A stretch of DNA of 64,000 bases from Eublepharis macularius (GCF_028583425.1 NC_072799.1:85670217-85734216); one strand, 5' to 3'; counted from the first letter of the stretch, positions 31,875-55,946 are shown. The notes: a model not told the origin generated them from the letters alone. Numbers and translations are program-made.

Positions 31875-32066
31875 TAGCATAGCAGTTAAGTGGCTGGGTT
31901 GCAAATCAGCATTCTGCTGGTTCGTCTCCCACTACTGCCATGAATTCTGCAGGTGGCCTTGGGGAAGACACTTCTCTCAGCCCCAGCTCCCCAGCTGTAT
32001 TGTGGCGATAATAATAACACTGACTTTGTTCACTGCTCTGAGTGGGGCACTAATCTGTCTAGAAGG
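31875..32066 (+). mobile_element. Old SINE, diverged
   Basis: A-box-like 'GTAGCATAGCAGTTAAGTGG', 'CTCTCAGCCCCAGCTCCCCA' body and 'TTCACTGCTCTGAGTGGGGC' 3' segment parallel the main SINE, with much divergence. Confidence 0.6.
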
Positions 32067-32067
32067 G

Positions 32068-32475
32068 CAGTATGGTGTAGTGGTTAAGAGCAGCAGGACT
32101 CTAATCTGGAGAACTGTGTTTGATTCCCCACTCCTCCACTTGAAGCCAGCTGGGTGACTAGGTCAGTCACAGCTTCTAGATCCAGAGGAGTTAGCCATGT
32201 TGGTCTGTAGCTGCAAAATAGTAGAGTCCAGTAACACCTTTAAGACTAAGCATAAGCTTTCAAGAACTACAGCTCTCTCCGTCAGATGCATCTGACGAAG
32301 AGAACTGTAGTTCTCGAAAGCTTATGCTACAATAAATTTGGTTAGACTTACAGCTTCTAGGAGCTCTCTCAGCCCCACTCACCTCACAGGGTGATTGTTG
32401 TAGGGATAATAACAACATACTTTGTAAACCGCTCTGAAGGGCGGTATATAAATTAAAAGTTGTTGTTGTTATATA
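32068..32475 (+). mobile_element. tRNA-derived SINE split by a ribozyme-like repeat
   Basis: Head GGCAGTATGGTGTAGTGGTT with TTAAGAGCAGCAGGACTCTA and B-box-like 'GTGTTTGATTCCCC'; tail GGGCGGTATATAAATT plus (GTT)n. It is interrupted at 32180-32349, with an 11-bp duplication of SINE sequence (ACAGCTTCTAG) at both edges. Confidence 0.85.
32180..32349 (+). mobile_element. Palindromic short retroelement-like repeat with a hammerhead-like core
   Basis: 170 bp, flanked by ACAGCTTCTAG at 32169-32179 and 32350-32360. The left part is the inverse of the right part around 'CAGATGCATCTG'. The right arm reads CTGACGA, a stem GAGAAC/GTTCTC with loop TGTA, GAAA, then GC-TTAT-GC and TA, matching hammerhead blocks. 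Related copies at 38130, 43440, 43717 and 46719. The long target duplication fits a target-primed reverse transcription product rather than a DNA transposon. Confidence 0.7.
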
Positions 32476-32811
32476 AACACACTGTTATTACTATTATTGC
32501 TCTCTGAAGCTGTTGTTTCCTCCAAAGGAACCTGTCAGTCTCTGACAGTTAGATTCCCAAGTTATCCACACTTAACACACAGGTGTTCCAGTTGAGGTAA
32601 CTTTATTAGAGATCCATTCAGTACAAGGTGCTCAGACAGTGGAATTGGCAGAAGTGACGTATGTGGGGCACATGCACAGAGGCATTCATGTGTTAGGATG
32701 TTCCAAAGCCAGTATTGAATAAAGGTTCTGAAAAACAGCCCTGGAGGTTAAAAAAGTGCAAAGCCAGTTAAAGTGCCCCATAGCAGAAAATGGAGCTGCT
32801 CCCAACCTAGG
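32476..32811. other. Possible LTR remnant, unclassified
   Basis: Contains 'CTGACAGTTAGATTCCC' and, further on, 'TTGAATAAAGGTTCTG', compatible with a decayed LTR interrupted by later insertions. No second terminus or target duplication is seen. Confidence 0.3.
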
Positions 32812-32998
32812 CAGTTTGGTGTAGTGGTTAAGAGCACAGAACTCTAATCTGGAGAACCGGGTTTGAATCCTCACCCCTCCACTTGAAGCCAGCTGGGTGA
32901 CCTTGGGCTAGTCATGGCTCTCTGGAGCTCTCTCAGCCACACCCACCTCACAGGGTGTTTTGTTGTGGGGATAATAGTAACATACTTTGTAAAGGAAA
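32812..32998 (+). mobile_element. tRNA-derived SINE, 3'-truncated
   Basis: Starts 'GGCAGTTTGGTGTAGTGGTT' with TTAAGAGCACAGAACTCTAA, B-box-like 'CGGGTTTGAATCC'; stops after 'AACATACTTTGTAAA', where a purine-rich junction begins. Confidence 0.82.
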
Positions 32999-33239
32999 GG
33001 AAAGGGTGGGCTCTCCTAAAACTAAGGGTAAACCGTCAAAGCTGACTTCTATTGCAGAAACACATTGGGACAAGGCTGACATGGCCAGGGAAATTGAATG
33101 TTGTTGTTATTTGTCTCCAGTTCTTAAAAGAGAGGAGCCAGGAAATATGTGCCAAGTCCCATCCTTGAATTTCCCAATTCCAGATATAACCAGGCTGGTT
33201 GTCATTACTGTAGGACTAAATGCACTTTAAGGGCAAACT

Positions 33240-33720
33240 AAGGTGGGTATTTGTTGTTTTGAAGGGAAAGTACTTCGGAAGAGGAAGCAAAGAAGCAGCA
33301 GAGGGGGGAGAACCTGTGGAAAAGCTTAACTCTTTCCTTGCCTGCCAGTCCTCCACTCCAGACAGCCTCTCCACCAAACCCGGCTAGCGAGCAGAGCCTC
33401 CCAAAGGCAGAGCTGCTGTCCTCCAGAGAGCAAGGGGAGAGCACAGCTGCTGGCCTCTTTCCCTCCCTTCCTGAGAGCCTGATAACTTCTGCCAAGGCAG
33501 CTGGCCCGCGAGAGAGGCCTGGCCCAGTACTTACACTGCCCACCCTGCTCCCACAGCAAGTGCTCTGTGTGCGCGCGTGCAGCAGCAACCACCTCGCTGC
33601 CGCTTGCTCTCGGTGCGCAGTTGGGCACTCCGTAGAGGAGGGAAAGAGTGGCGGCCGGCAGCCAGACTTGCTCTGCATGCGTGTGGGCGTGTAGAAGCCT
33701 CCATGCCACCGCCCTCTCTT
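33240..33720. other. GC-rich segment, unclassified
   Basis: A GC-rich, CpG-containing stretch with overlapping open frames on both strands (146 and 153 codons on -, 118 on +). None has recognisable domains; the openness follows from composition. Could be part of an unrecognised repeat. Confidence 0.35.
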
Positions 33721-33789
33721 TGGTCAAGTGACCACCCTGCCTCTCCCCTAGATCCGGCTCAATGTTAGTTATAGGGAATATTCCCACCT

Positions 33790-34131
33790 TTGGGAAAGAG
33801 GACTGTTAACAGGAGGGGGGTTGGGGTGAGACATTGTTTTAGAGTAGACAGTGAGAAAGATGAACTTATCTTTGGTTCTCAAGAAGGATACATTCTGAGC
33901 CAGTTTCAGCTGGCAGTCAAGGACACTGGCTCAGCGGAGCGAGAAAGAGAAAGTAAACATTTGCGAGATAACCTGCTGGCATTACAGCAATACAAAACTT
34001 CCCATACTCTCAGAGACCAGAGGCAGAGCCAATATACATTCATGGCAGATATGCAGGAGGCATATATGACAGAACCGATCTCTGTAGTTGGAGATCAGTT
34101 TATCTCAGGAGCACTTCAAGCCCCGCTTTGA
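33790..34131 (+). CDS. Unidentified 113-codon open frame
   Basis: I do not recognise this product. The predicted peptide is hydrophilic with mixed charge, including KDTGSAERERESKHLRDNLL and a C-terminal 'MTEPISVVGDQFISGAL'; no membrane segment or signal peptide is visible. It starts with a weakly placed ATG and stops just upstream of a solo LTR (34177). Its composition is more protein-like than neighbouring chance frames, so it could be a processed-gene remnant, retroelement fragment or lineage-specific exon. No splice or promoter signals can be assigned. Confidence 0.25.
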   Translation: MGKRTVNRRGVGVRHCFRVDSEKDELIFGSQEGYILSQFQLAVKDTGSAERERESKHLRDNLLALQQYKTSHTLRDQRQSQYTFMADMQEAYMTEPISVVGDQFISGALQAPL

Positions 34132-34176
34132 GATTAGTAACCCAGACTAATATACATGTGAAGCTAGCATAGGAAT

Positions 34177-34594
34177 TGTCAGCTTGTGGCTAGATAAGGC
34201 TCTTCCTACAGGTTCCCTTTCAAAAGCAAACAAGAGTCCATTGATTGAATAAGGAAACTTTACTGCAGAAAAGGTCCATTATAGTCCACTGTCCTGAATA
34301 GAAGACTCAGGATGGTACACAGTCATTGTTACCAATGAAGGGCAAAGCATGAGGTACAGAGTAACAGTTCCCATCTGCATCAGCCTCCCCCCACAGTTCT
34401 CAAAACAACATCTTTCAGTCTTGGGAAGCTGCTCTCCTTCAAGGCCAATGCTTGGTGGAACGGTGTTAGACAAAACAGTCTCCTCCAGTGGGAAAGCTGC
34501 CTGGGAACTGGTGCACCTGCGGGGGAAAGCACTTAGACACTAGAAACATTAGAAAATGGAGTCAGTACAGTTTAAATACACACTGGACCTGACA
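34177..34594 (-). mobile_element. Solo LTR (minus strand), gypsy family, 5-bp target duplication
   Basis: On the minus strand it starts TGTCAGGTCCAG and ends CACAAGCTGACA, with family words (GTTTTGAGAACTGTGGGGGG, CATTGGTAACAATGACTGTG). Flanks GGAAT at 34172-34176 and 34595-34599. The internal region was lost by LTR recombination. Confidence 0.88.
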
Positions 34595-34653
34595 GGAATA
34601 AGGACATCAAGGTGCTGCACCTTACGGAACTTCCTTCCTCAGCTCTCAGGCCT

Positions 34654-34670
34654 CCCCCCCCCCCCCCCCA
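34654..34670. repeat. Poly-C run
   Basis: An almost pure C tract of about 17 bases in a pyrimidine-rich stretch. Confidence 0.85.
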
Positions 34671-34679
34671 GTTTCTATA

Positions 34680-35730
34680 TTCCTTTCAGCTCCCCTTCCA
34701 GATCACAGGCTTCTTCCCATAGATCTACTTTTTTAAATGCTGCTTTCAGCAACAATCACTAAAGCTTCCTTTTTAATACTCTCTGAGTGACTCACTACTA
34801 GCTGACACAACATGGCACCTAAGCTTTTATTGTCTCCTGCTGGACCATTCAACCTGTTAAAAGCTCATTATGATCTTCCATTGGTGCTAAGCTAAAGGCC
34901 AATGGAAGTGATTACATCTTCTATTAAACGACCAGTCATAAACTTGACTAATCAGAAATAAAGCATTTTGAATCTTCTTGTAAGTATACAGATACTCACT
35001 GAAAACCCCAGAGAGAATACAACTCTCTGGGTAACAGTAAGAAGCTCTGCTGTTTGGCCAGCTGCCAAGAGGGTTGACTGGTGTCTGGTTTTCACCTGGA
35101 CAAACTGGTATTTTCTTGGACTGTCCAGGGGACATGGAGTAAAAATACCAGACATATAAATGTCTGATATTTTTTTGCATGGGAGAAGCAGCTGCCTGCA
35201 GCAAGCTGGCTGCTGCTGTACCTGAGCATGCATGAGGTGGTGGCAGTGCCCCCAGGCCCTTGCTGTTAAAAGCAGGACTCAGGTTCATGTGCCACTGCCT
35301 CTCCTCCCCCCACCCTGCTTCCAGGCAGCACAGCCAGCCAATCAGCTGCTGCTGCTGGAGAAAGTACAGATCCAGGGACCTCTAGGAGAGTGGGGGCTCA
35401 TGCTTCGCCTCCCTGCCTCCTCTCCTCTCCCCCCTGTACTTCCAGCACAGCAAGCCAATCATAGCAATAAGGAAGACAAGAGCGGCTTCTCCTGGCCTCT
35501 TTCCCTGAAGAGGCCCTGCCCAGGCATTGATAGGTGCAGACAGTGTAATGACACTGGAACTGATGTCGTTGTGTCAGGGCCTGGAGTATGCACACGCAAA
35601 AATCTTTCCTCCAGTGAGTACCCCCCCAGTCCAGTATTTTTTCAGAAACCGTCTAGCAACCCTAGCTGCCAAGATGCTTAAACAGAGTGTAGTTTTACTT
35701 TCAACATAGAAATAGAATCATCTCACTCAC
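34680..35730. other. No gene; unclassified repeat sequence
   Basis: GC-rich interval with a small inverted word near 35141-35175 (CCAGACATATAAATGTCTG) and 'GTGTCAGGGCCTGGAG'; open frames on both strands overlap and lack motifs. Confidence 0.35.
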
Positions 35731-35733
35731 ATC

Positions 35734-35987
35734 CGGGGCTTTTTTTCAGCTGGAACGCGGTGGAACAGAGTTCCGGCACCTCTTGAAAATGGTCACATGG
35801 CCGGTGGCCCCGCCCCGATCTCCAGACAGAGGGGAGTTGAGATTGCCCTCCATGCTATGCGATGCAGAGGGCGATCTAAACTCCCCTCTGTCTGGAGATC
35901 AGGGGGCGGGGCCACCGGCCATGTGACCATTTTCTCCAAGGGCAACCCACTGAGTTCCAGCACCTTTTTTCCCAGAAAAAAGCCCTG
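35734..35987. mobile_element. hAT-type MITE, copy C
   Basis: Termini CGGGGCTTTTTTTCAGC and AAAAAAGCCCTG. Flanks CTCACATC and CTTACATC match at 7 of 8 bases. The central GATCTCCAGACAGAGGGGAG hairpin is almost perfect. Confidence 0.87.
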
Positions 35988-35995
35988 CTTACATC

Positions 35996-37044
35996 ATACT
36001 TTATAACTACAATTTCTCTGTATTTAACAGTACCTTTTAAATACAGGATTTATATTTACACACTCTCTCTATAGCTTGGTAACTTTCCACAAAGGATTTT
36101 AGCGGTTTCTTCACGCAACTCAACCAACTAGTGGTGACTTGGCATAGGCAGCTTTATGGGGTTTTAGATGCTCAAGGCTCACCCAAATATAAATATAAGC
36201 ATGCTGGGAAGTACAGAGATCTGGCAGAAGAGCCAACTCTCATCCATAAAATACTAGGGGAGAAACCTTTTCTTCCAAAATCCATTGTCAGCATTTTTGT
36301 ATTTTGTTCTCCTTGCTGGGAACAGTAGTTCCCAGAAGTACTTGCAAACCCAAGAGAAGTCAACAACCAGAATTTTCTAGGCATCCAAGAACGAATGACA
36401 GTGCAATTCTAAACATGTACACCCTGAAGTAAATCCTATTGAGTTTAATGGAATTTACTCTGTAGTAAGTGCACTCAGGATTGCAGCCTGGGTGTCTTTT
36501 CCAAGAACCAGCAGGAGATATGAGGAAGTGGCTTGAAAAATTCAAGTGGGTAGCTTTGTTAATTTGTACTAGCAGAATAAAATTCAAGTCCAGTAGCATC
36601 TTAAAAACCAATAAAATTTTCCAGAGAATAAGCTTCTGAGAATCAAAGCTCACTTTATCAGACTGAAATAGTGACTCTCCTTTTCCTGGTTTCCTTGGCC
36701 AGAAGGAGAACTGTATGCAAGAAAAGTGAAGGTATGATTTCATAAAGACATCTTGGGTAAGAATGGAGAACGCAGGGGAGAAATGTGAGTGAACTGAAAG
36801 GAATGAACCAGCAGCAGGGAGGCAGCAAATAGCTGCCTGGCAGGCGTAATCATTTTCTCCTTGCTCCGTCTCTTAACAAATTGATTGTTCAGACTGAAGA
36901 GGAATTGTGAACATCTCTGAAGTACGTGCCTTACTTTACACATTTTCATTTATGACAAGAAACGGATTGTTCCTTTTAGAGCTTTCCCTAAGTCTCCAGG
37001 TGATTCTAGTATCTTCTTCTGTGACACCTTCAGCAAGTTTATTT
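35996..37044. other. No gene; two repeat fragments
   Basis: A diverged CTAAGC-type palindrome at 36395-36490 and a degraded copy of the ribozyme-like repeat at about 36565-36680 (AGTCCAGTAGCATCTTAAAA ... GAATAAGCTTCTGAGAATCA). Nothing else recognised. Confidence 0.4.
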
Positions 37045-37560
37045 TACTTACCTTATTTTTGTCATTTATAGACTGCCTTTCTCACTGAAACTTGGCAGAT
37101 TACATAGTGTGCGATTAGTACAGTCAATACCAAGGACATTTCCATAAATAATGCTATAGGGTAAATAAATGCAACTTTACAAAGACATAACATTAGTAAC
37201 AATCTGATAGAGAGTTGTAGAAATGCTGGAACGGAGCATAAGCAATTCTAGGACTGACATTAGACAACCTAGAGCTACCCAGTAGGATCATACTTAAAGC
37301 AACAGGTAGTACATAGAAGCACATACTTAAAGCAGTAGATAGTGCATAAGGCAACATAGTGGTGAAGTCTATGGTCCCTCTTTGAGACCACCTCCCTACT
37401 ATACAGCCTTCCTATCTGTGTAAAAGACTGTTTTGAATAATTCAGTTTTGCATTGTTTGTGGGAAGTCGGAATAGTGGAGGCTCTCCTGACTTCCTCAGG
37501 CAGGCAGTTCCATAGAGCCGGGGCCGCCACAGAGAATGCATGCGTATGGGCAACTGTCAA
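37045..37560 (-). mobile_element. L2-like LINE 3' end, minus strand
   Basis: From the + side it begins 'CATTTATAGACTGCCTTTCT' (the inverse of the GAGAAAGGCGG...ATAAATG 3' end) and continues to 'CTGACTTCCTCAGGCAGGCA', corresponding to the C-terminal coding end of the LINE at 5240-6165. Non-functional. Confidence 0.75.
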
Positions 37561-37651
37561 TTTTGCCCATGATCAGGCAATCCTGTACAGAGTTGGACTT
37601 AGCTTAAAGTAACCTGATATAACTGTTGCCAGTCCCAAACTGGTAGTGAAG

Positions 37652-37850
37652 AGTGCCCTCAAGTCACAGTTGACTTATGGCACCCCCCTGGTAGGGGTTT
37701 CATAGCAAGAGACTAACAGAGGTGGCTTACCATTGCCTGACTCTGCAACACTGGTCTTCAGTTGGAGATCTCCAGTCCAATTATTAACCAAGGCTGGCCC
37801 TGCTTATCTTCCCTGATGAGATCAGGCCCATTTGGGCTTATCCAGGTCAG
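37652..37850 (-). mobile_element. 5S-rRNA-derived SINE, copy 1
   Basis: On the minus strand the head resembles 5S rRNA (+ side: 'ACCAAGGCTGGCCCTGCTTA', 'TGATGAGATCAGG'), followed by the shared body 'CAGGCAATGGTAAGCCACC' and 'GTCAACTGTGACTTGAGGG'. Belongs to a vertebrate 5S-headed SINE class; the exact family is not assigned. Confidence 0.75.
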
Positions 37851-37859
37851 GTCAAATGA

Positions 37860-38060
37860 AATGAAACCCTGCCCTCAAGTCATAGCTGACTTATGGTGAT
37901 CCTAATGGAGTCTTCATGGAAAGGGTCTAACAGAGGTGGTTTGCCATTGCCTGCCTCTGCAAACCTGGTCATCGTTGGAGGTCTCTCATCTAATTTCTAA
38001 CCAAGGCTGACCCTGCTTAGCTTCTGAGGTCTGATGAGATCAGGCTCTCCAGGTTAGGGC
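37860..38060 (-). mobile_element. 5S-rRNA-derived SINE, copy 2
   Basis: Best preserved 5S-like part of the cluster: + side 'CTAACCAAGGCTGACCCTGC' then 'TTAGCTTCTGAGGTCTGATG' and 'AGATCAGGCTC', the inverse of the conserved 5S internal promoter region. The body precedes it. Confidence 0.8.
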
Positions 38061-38063
38061 AAA

Positions 38064-38465
38064 TCATGTCCTCAAGTCATAGGTGACTTAAAGTGCCCCC
38101 TGGTGGGGGTTTCATGGCAATAGACTAACAGAGATGGGTCAAGATGGGTAGCCGTGTTAGTCTGTCTGTAGCAGTGGAAAAGAGCAAGAGTCCATTAGTA
38201 CCTATACAACTAACAAATTTAGTGGTACAGTATGAGCTTTTGTGAGACACAGCTGGTTTCTTCAGATGCCACTTCTTGGTATCTGAAAAAGTGAGAGCTG
38301 TGCCTCACGAAACTTCATACCCTACCAACTAATAGAGAAGCCTTGCCATGGCTTGTCTCTGCAACCCTGGTCTTCTTTGGAAGTCTCCCATCCAATTACT
38401 AACCTAGGACAACCCTGCTTAGCTTCTAAGCCCTGACCATATCAGGCTCTGTTGGGCTATCCAAA
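38064..38465 (-). mobile_element. 5S-rRNA-derived SINE, copy 3, split by a nested repeat
   Basis: Body at 38064-38128 and 5S-like part at 38340-38465 (AACCCTGCTTAGCTTCTAAG). The interruption at 38130-38335 is a diverged copy of the ribozyme-like repeat. Confidence 0.75.
38130..38335 (+). mobile_element. Ribozyme-like repeat, diverged copy nested in a 5S-SINE
   Basis: 'GTAGCCGTGTTAGTCTGTCT', 'TTCTTCAGATGCCACTTC', then 'ATCTGAAAAAGTGAGAGCTG' and CCTCACGAAAC. The CTGA...GAAA spacing with a GTGAG/CCTCAC stem is retained, but the CTGANGA block is altered (CTGAAAA). Confidence 0.6.
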
Positions 38466-38499
38466 TCAAAACAATCTTCAAGCTACAAGGTTGGAAACC

Positions 38500-38995
38500 C
38501 AGAAAGCAGCTCCAGTCACCGGAGGGCTCTAAGCACCGCCCACCCCGCCCGAGGGGCACCGCCTCGCTCGCTCAGCCACGCCTTCCCCTCAGCGAGGCAG
38601 GCTTGAGCACGTGGCCTTGTTTTATAATTTTTCCCTGCCACGCCCTCTCCCTCCTCTCCTTCGTCGCTCTCCCGCCGGCCAATGGGAAGCCGTCCGTCGC
38701 GGGAAGTCAGGTGACGCGGCGGTTTATGTAAGCCTGAGGCGGCGGCGGGGGCGGCCTGGCGGCTACTGAGCCCAACGGGCTGGCAAGGGCAGTTCCCCCC
38801 CCCTCCCCATCGTAGCGCCCAAGGAGGGCCGCGTGGGCGTGGCGGCAGAGAACGACGGCTCAGAAGAGTCGTTGGGCAGCGCGCAGGCGCGTTAATCCCT
38901 CCCGCCCTCCTCGCGCCTCTCTCGGCTCAGAGCGCGGCGGTGGCGGCCGCGGGCGCCTCGTGCCACACCCCCCTCCGGGATCCGGCGCAGCGGCC
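38500..38995 (+). promoter_or_regulatory. CpG-rich promoter region and 5' UTR of LONRF1
   Basis: The sharp rise in CpG just before exon 1 continues through it. It contains an E-box CACGTG (38608-38613), a TATA-like TTATAATTTTT (about 38621), a CCAAT box (38679-38683) and GC-rich boxes (GGCGGGGGCGG). The start ATG has a strong context (GCGGCCATGG). The transcription start is not determinable; this fits a broad CpG-island promoter. Confidence 0.75.
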
Positions 38996-53107
<14,112 letters not shown>

Positions 53108-53450
53108 GTGAGTTCTTTTAGTAAGTGAACATTTGGAAGTTCAGTACTTGTTCCTAAAGTGTGTTTAAAAAAGAGCTTTGCTTCCTCAGGTAAAAGTTTC
53201 CAGATGTCTAGTCAGTGCTGATTAGATGCTTTTTTTCTCCTGTTTTTGTACCGCTTCGTGAAAAAGAACAGCATTCTAACACGGCATGAAACAAATTGGA
53301 TAGGGTGCAGTGACTTGCTTGCAAGATTCAGATAAGGCTTAGGTCCAGCACCCCATTTTCCTTAGCTTGTTTTAACTCTTTCTGTAATGACAGAAGTGGT
53401 ATTTATCCTTAAGCAGTTCTGAAAGGAGATTAGGCAGTGAGTGCCTAGTT

Positions 53451-53874
53451 CATAGAATCATAAGAGTTGGAAGAGGCCATACAGACCATCTAGTCCAACC
53501 CCCTGCCCAGTGCAGGATCAGCCTAAAGCATCTCTGACAAGTATTCATACAGCCTCCTCTTGAAAACTGCCAGTGAGGGGGAGCTCACCACTTCCCTAGG
53601 CAGCTGATTCCAATTTTGAACCACTCTGACGGTGAAAAAGTTCTTCCTAATATCCAGCCAGTACCTTTGTGCATGTAATTTAAGCCCATTGCTTCGGGTC
53701 CTACCGTCCGCTGCCAACTGGAACAGCTCCTTGCCCTCCTCCAAATGACAGCCCTTCAAATATTTAAAGAGAGCAATCATGTTCCCCCTCAACCTCCTCT
53801 TCTCCAAACTAAACATTCCCAAGGCCCTCAGCCTTTCCTCGTAGGGCTCAGTCTCCAGACCCCTGATCATTCTC
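53451..53874 (-). mobile_element. CR1 LINE 3' part, minus strand (left portion, split by DIRS)
   Basis: Begins with the CR1 tail (CATAGAATCATAAGAGTTGG). The minus translation ends with LDIRKNFFTVRVVQNWNQLP and REVVSSPSLAVFKRRLYEYL, the CR1 C-terminus. It continues after the DIRS element at 59569. Confidence 0.9.
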
Positions 53875-53886
53875 CCTCTCAGGCGG

Positions 53887-53987
53887 AGGACATCTTGGGT
53901 GATTCCCACCATCCAATCAGGGAGGCAGGAAGTTGATTTTTCTTCCTCTTCCTTGATGAGTGGGAACACCCCTTGTCTCTTCAGTTC
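53887..53987 (+). repeat. DIRS left inverted terminal repeat
   Basis: 101 bp, from AGGACATCTTGGGTGATTCC to 'TTGTCTCTTCAGTTC', inverse complement of 59415-59515 with two mismatches seen. Confidence 0.93.
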
Positions 53988-54170
53988 TTTTCGTGCCTCA
54001 GGGGAGAGCAGTACTTAGTAGGCTAGCTCTGCTACCTTCCTTTTATCTCTTCCTACTTTTCACTCACTTCTTCCTAATTTTCATTTCTCTTTATTCATAC
54101 TTCTCTTTACCTACCACCTTCCTTACCCTCTTCCCTCTCTGTGGAGCGGCTGGAAGGAGATTGTCCCATC

Positions 54171-54914
54171 ATGGGACAGATGGCCTTGAAGGAGTCATCG
54201 GACTCTGAGGACAGCTTTCTGGAGAGGGCTGAGGGATGTTCCCCTGGAGCCGTCCTTCCGGCGGTGGGAACATGCCCTGCCGGCACCGGCTTGCCTACTT
54301 GGCTTGCGTGGCTACCCGGCCATGGAGCAACATCGGAGGAGTCCCAGCCCTCCAAGAAGCGGCTCCGACTTTCGCAGAGGGAGCTGAAGAGATCTGCATG
54401 CAGCCAGAAGGAGCAGGAAGATGGCGTGGCAGAGCAGAGCCCCTGTTCGGCGGGAAAAGCCGCAACTGGCGATTTCCCGCCAATTTCGAATGACGTGCTT
54501 GCCAACCTCCCAGCGGGAGAATTGGAGCCAAATCGACCCAGTTCCAAGGAGGGCTCCTGCGGAGAAGCTCCAGAACAATATGTAAGTGATCCTACTGCCA
54601 CCTTATCACCAGTAATAAGGTCAGTGATTAGACAAACATTGAGAGACGAGCTAAGGGCACTTTGCCAAGCAGATGGACCTGGACCTTCGCATGTCTCCCC
54701 CACTACTCGACCAGAGAAGTCTCAGAGGGGTCTCGGCCAGAGCGCTTCATGGCCCACTAAAGCAGTCAGAAAGCAATCCCAGGGATGGGTCCAAGACAAA
54801 AACCCTGGTTGGGCAGACGAAGCCTCCTCCCCCAGTGAGGGTTCCGAAGAGGGGGAATTTTTATCAGAGGACGAGCATGATATGGAGATCAGTACCCCTG
54901 AGCAATCTAATTGA
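54171..54914 (+). CDS. DIRS 5' open frame (gag N-terminal part)
   Basis: Begins MGQMALKESSDSEDSFLERA. Acidic/serine-rich with a basic patch (KKRLRLSQRELKRS) and a C-terminal acidic stretch (EGEFLSEDEHDMEIS). No enzymatic domain. Its position before the conserved gag-like region suggests the first gag/ORF1 segment of DIRS. It is separated from the next gag-like frame by stops. Confidence 0.65.
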   Translation: MGQMALKESSDSEDSFLERAEGCSPGAVLPAVGTCPAGTGLPTWLAWLPGHGATSEESQPSKKRLRLSQRELKRSACSQKEQEDGVAEQSPCSAGKAATGDFPPISNDVLANLPAGELEPNRPSSKEGSCGEAPEQYVSDPTATLSPVIRSVIRQTLRDELRALCQADGPGPSHVSPTTRPEKSQRGLGQSASWPTKAVRKQSQGWVQDKNPGWADEASSPSEGSEEGEFLSEDEHDMEISTPEQSN

Positions 54915-55108
54915 CTTTTCCAGGCTGAAGATTACCAGTATCTGTTAGCCAAGACATTAGCAGCCTTGGACCTGAGGGAACCCGGCCCAGGGCGGGGGAG
55001 GAGGAGGAAGTCCCAAAACTACAAAGGCCCAAAGGGAACAGGGAATTCTTCCCTAGGTCGGATGATAAGCCCAAAGTTTTCCCATTCCCAGAATATTTCG
55101 AGCGTCAA

Positions 55109-55729
55109 TTGAAAGCCAAATGGGCCATGCCGGGGGCTTGCAAACAGGTGCCAAATGCAATTAAAAAGTTGTATGCGTTGCCTAAGTTTGCTACAGAGTT
55201 ATTGCAGGTCCCGGTTGTCGACGCTCCAGTTGCTGCCATACAGACCCAAGGCCTGCTCGCGGAGGATGGCCAAGGCAACATCAGAGATCCACTAGACAGA
55301 AAGGAAGACGTGTTCTTGAGACGAGCTCATGAAGCCCTGGCCTTCTCCATTAGAGCCTCTTCTATAGCGTCTATTGTCTCCAGGGCGTCCGTGGTGTGGG
55401 TCAGGAGACTACTGCAGTTGCTTCCAGGCAACAATGGGCGACTGCTTGAAGGAGCGAATAGAATCCTAAAAGCCTGCACATTCACGTCGGATGCCACTCT
55501 AGACGCCCTATCATTTTCCTCCAGAGCACTGGCCTCCACCACAGCTACCAGACGACTGCTCTGGCTCAGAGCTTGGCCAGCAGATCTACAAGCTAAAGTC
55601 ATACTTATGGCCTACCCCTTCCACGGAAAGAAGCTCTTCAGAGACCAGTTAGATAAAATATTAGTGGAGACTAGAGACAAAAAGAAGGCCCTCCCAAAGT
55701 CACTAAAGAGGCTGGAAAGGCCACTCTAG
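55109..55729 (+). pseudogene. DIRS gag-like frame, ended by a tandem duplication
   Basis: Contains KAKWAMPGACKQVPNAIKKL, YALPKFATELLQVPVVDAPV and an alanine/serine-rich helical region, the conserved DIRS gag layout. At 55720 a second copy of 55493-55719 begins in a different frame (period 227, not a multiple of 3), so this frame stops at 55729. Confidence 0.8.
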
Positions 55730-55946
55730 ACGCCCTATCATTTTCCTCCAGAGCACTGGCCTCCACCAAAACTACCAGACGACTGCTCTGGCTCAGAGCT
55801 TGGCCAGCAGATCTACAAGCTAAAGTCATACTTATGGCCTACCCCTTCCACGGAAAGAAGCTCTTCAGAGACCAGTTAGATAAAATATTAGTGGACACTA
55901 GAGACAAAAAGAAGGCCCTCCCAAAGTCACTAAAGAGGCCGGAAAG
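55493..55946 (+). repeat. 227-bp tandem duplication inside DIRS gag
   Basis: 'GCCACTCTAGACGCCCTATC' begins at 55493 and again at 55720. The two copies differ at only a few positions (ACCACAGCT versus ACCAAAACT, GTGGAGACT versus GTGGACACT, AGGCTGG versus AGGCCGG). Confidence 0.93.

Noticed and set aside
33238..33787. Overlapping 146-, 153- and 118-codon frames in GC-rich DNA
   Set aside because: No domains, and both strands are open; attributed to composition.
37652..38465. Genuine 5S rRNA genes
   Set aside because: Only 5S-like heads with many substitutions joined to a SINE body; no intact 5S length or terminator.
38960..38995. Upstream GTG start for LONRF1
   Set aside because: The ATG at 38996 has a strong context and gives the expected N-terminus.
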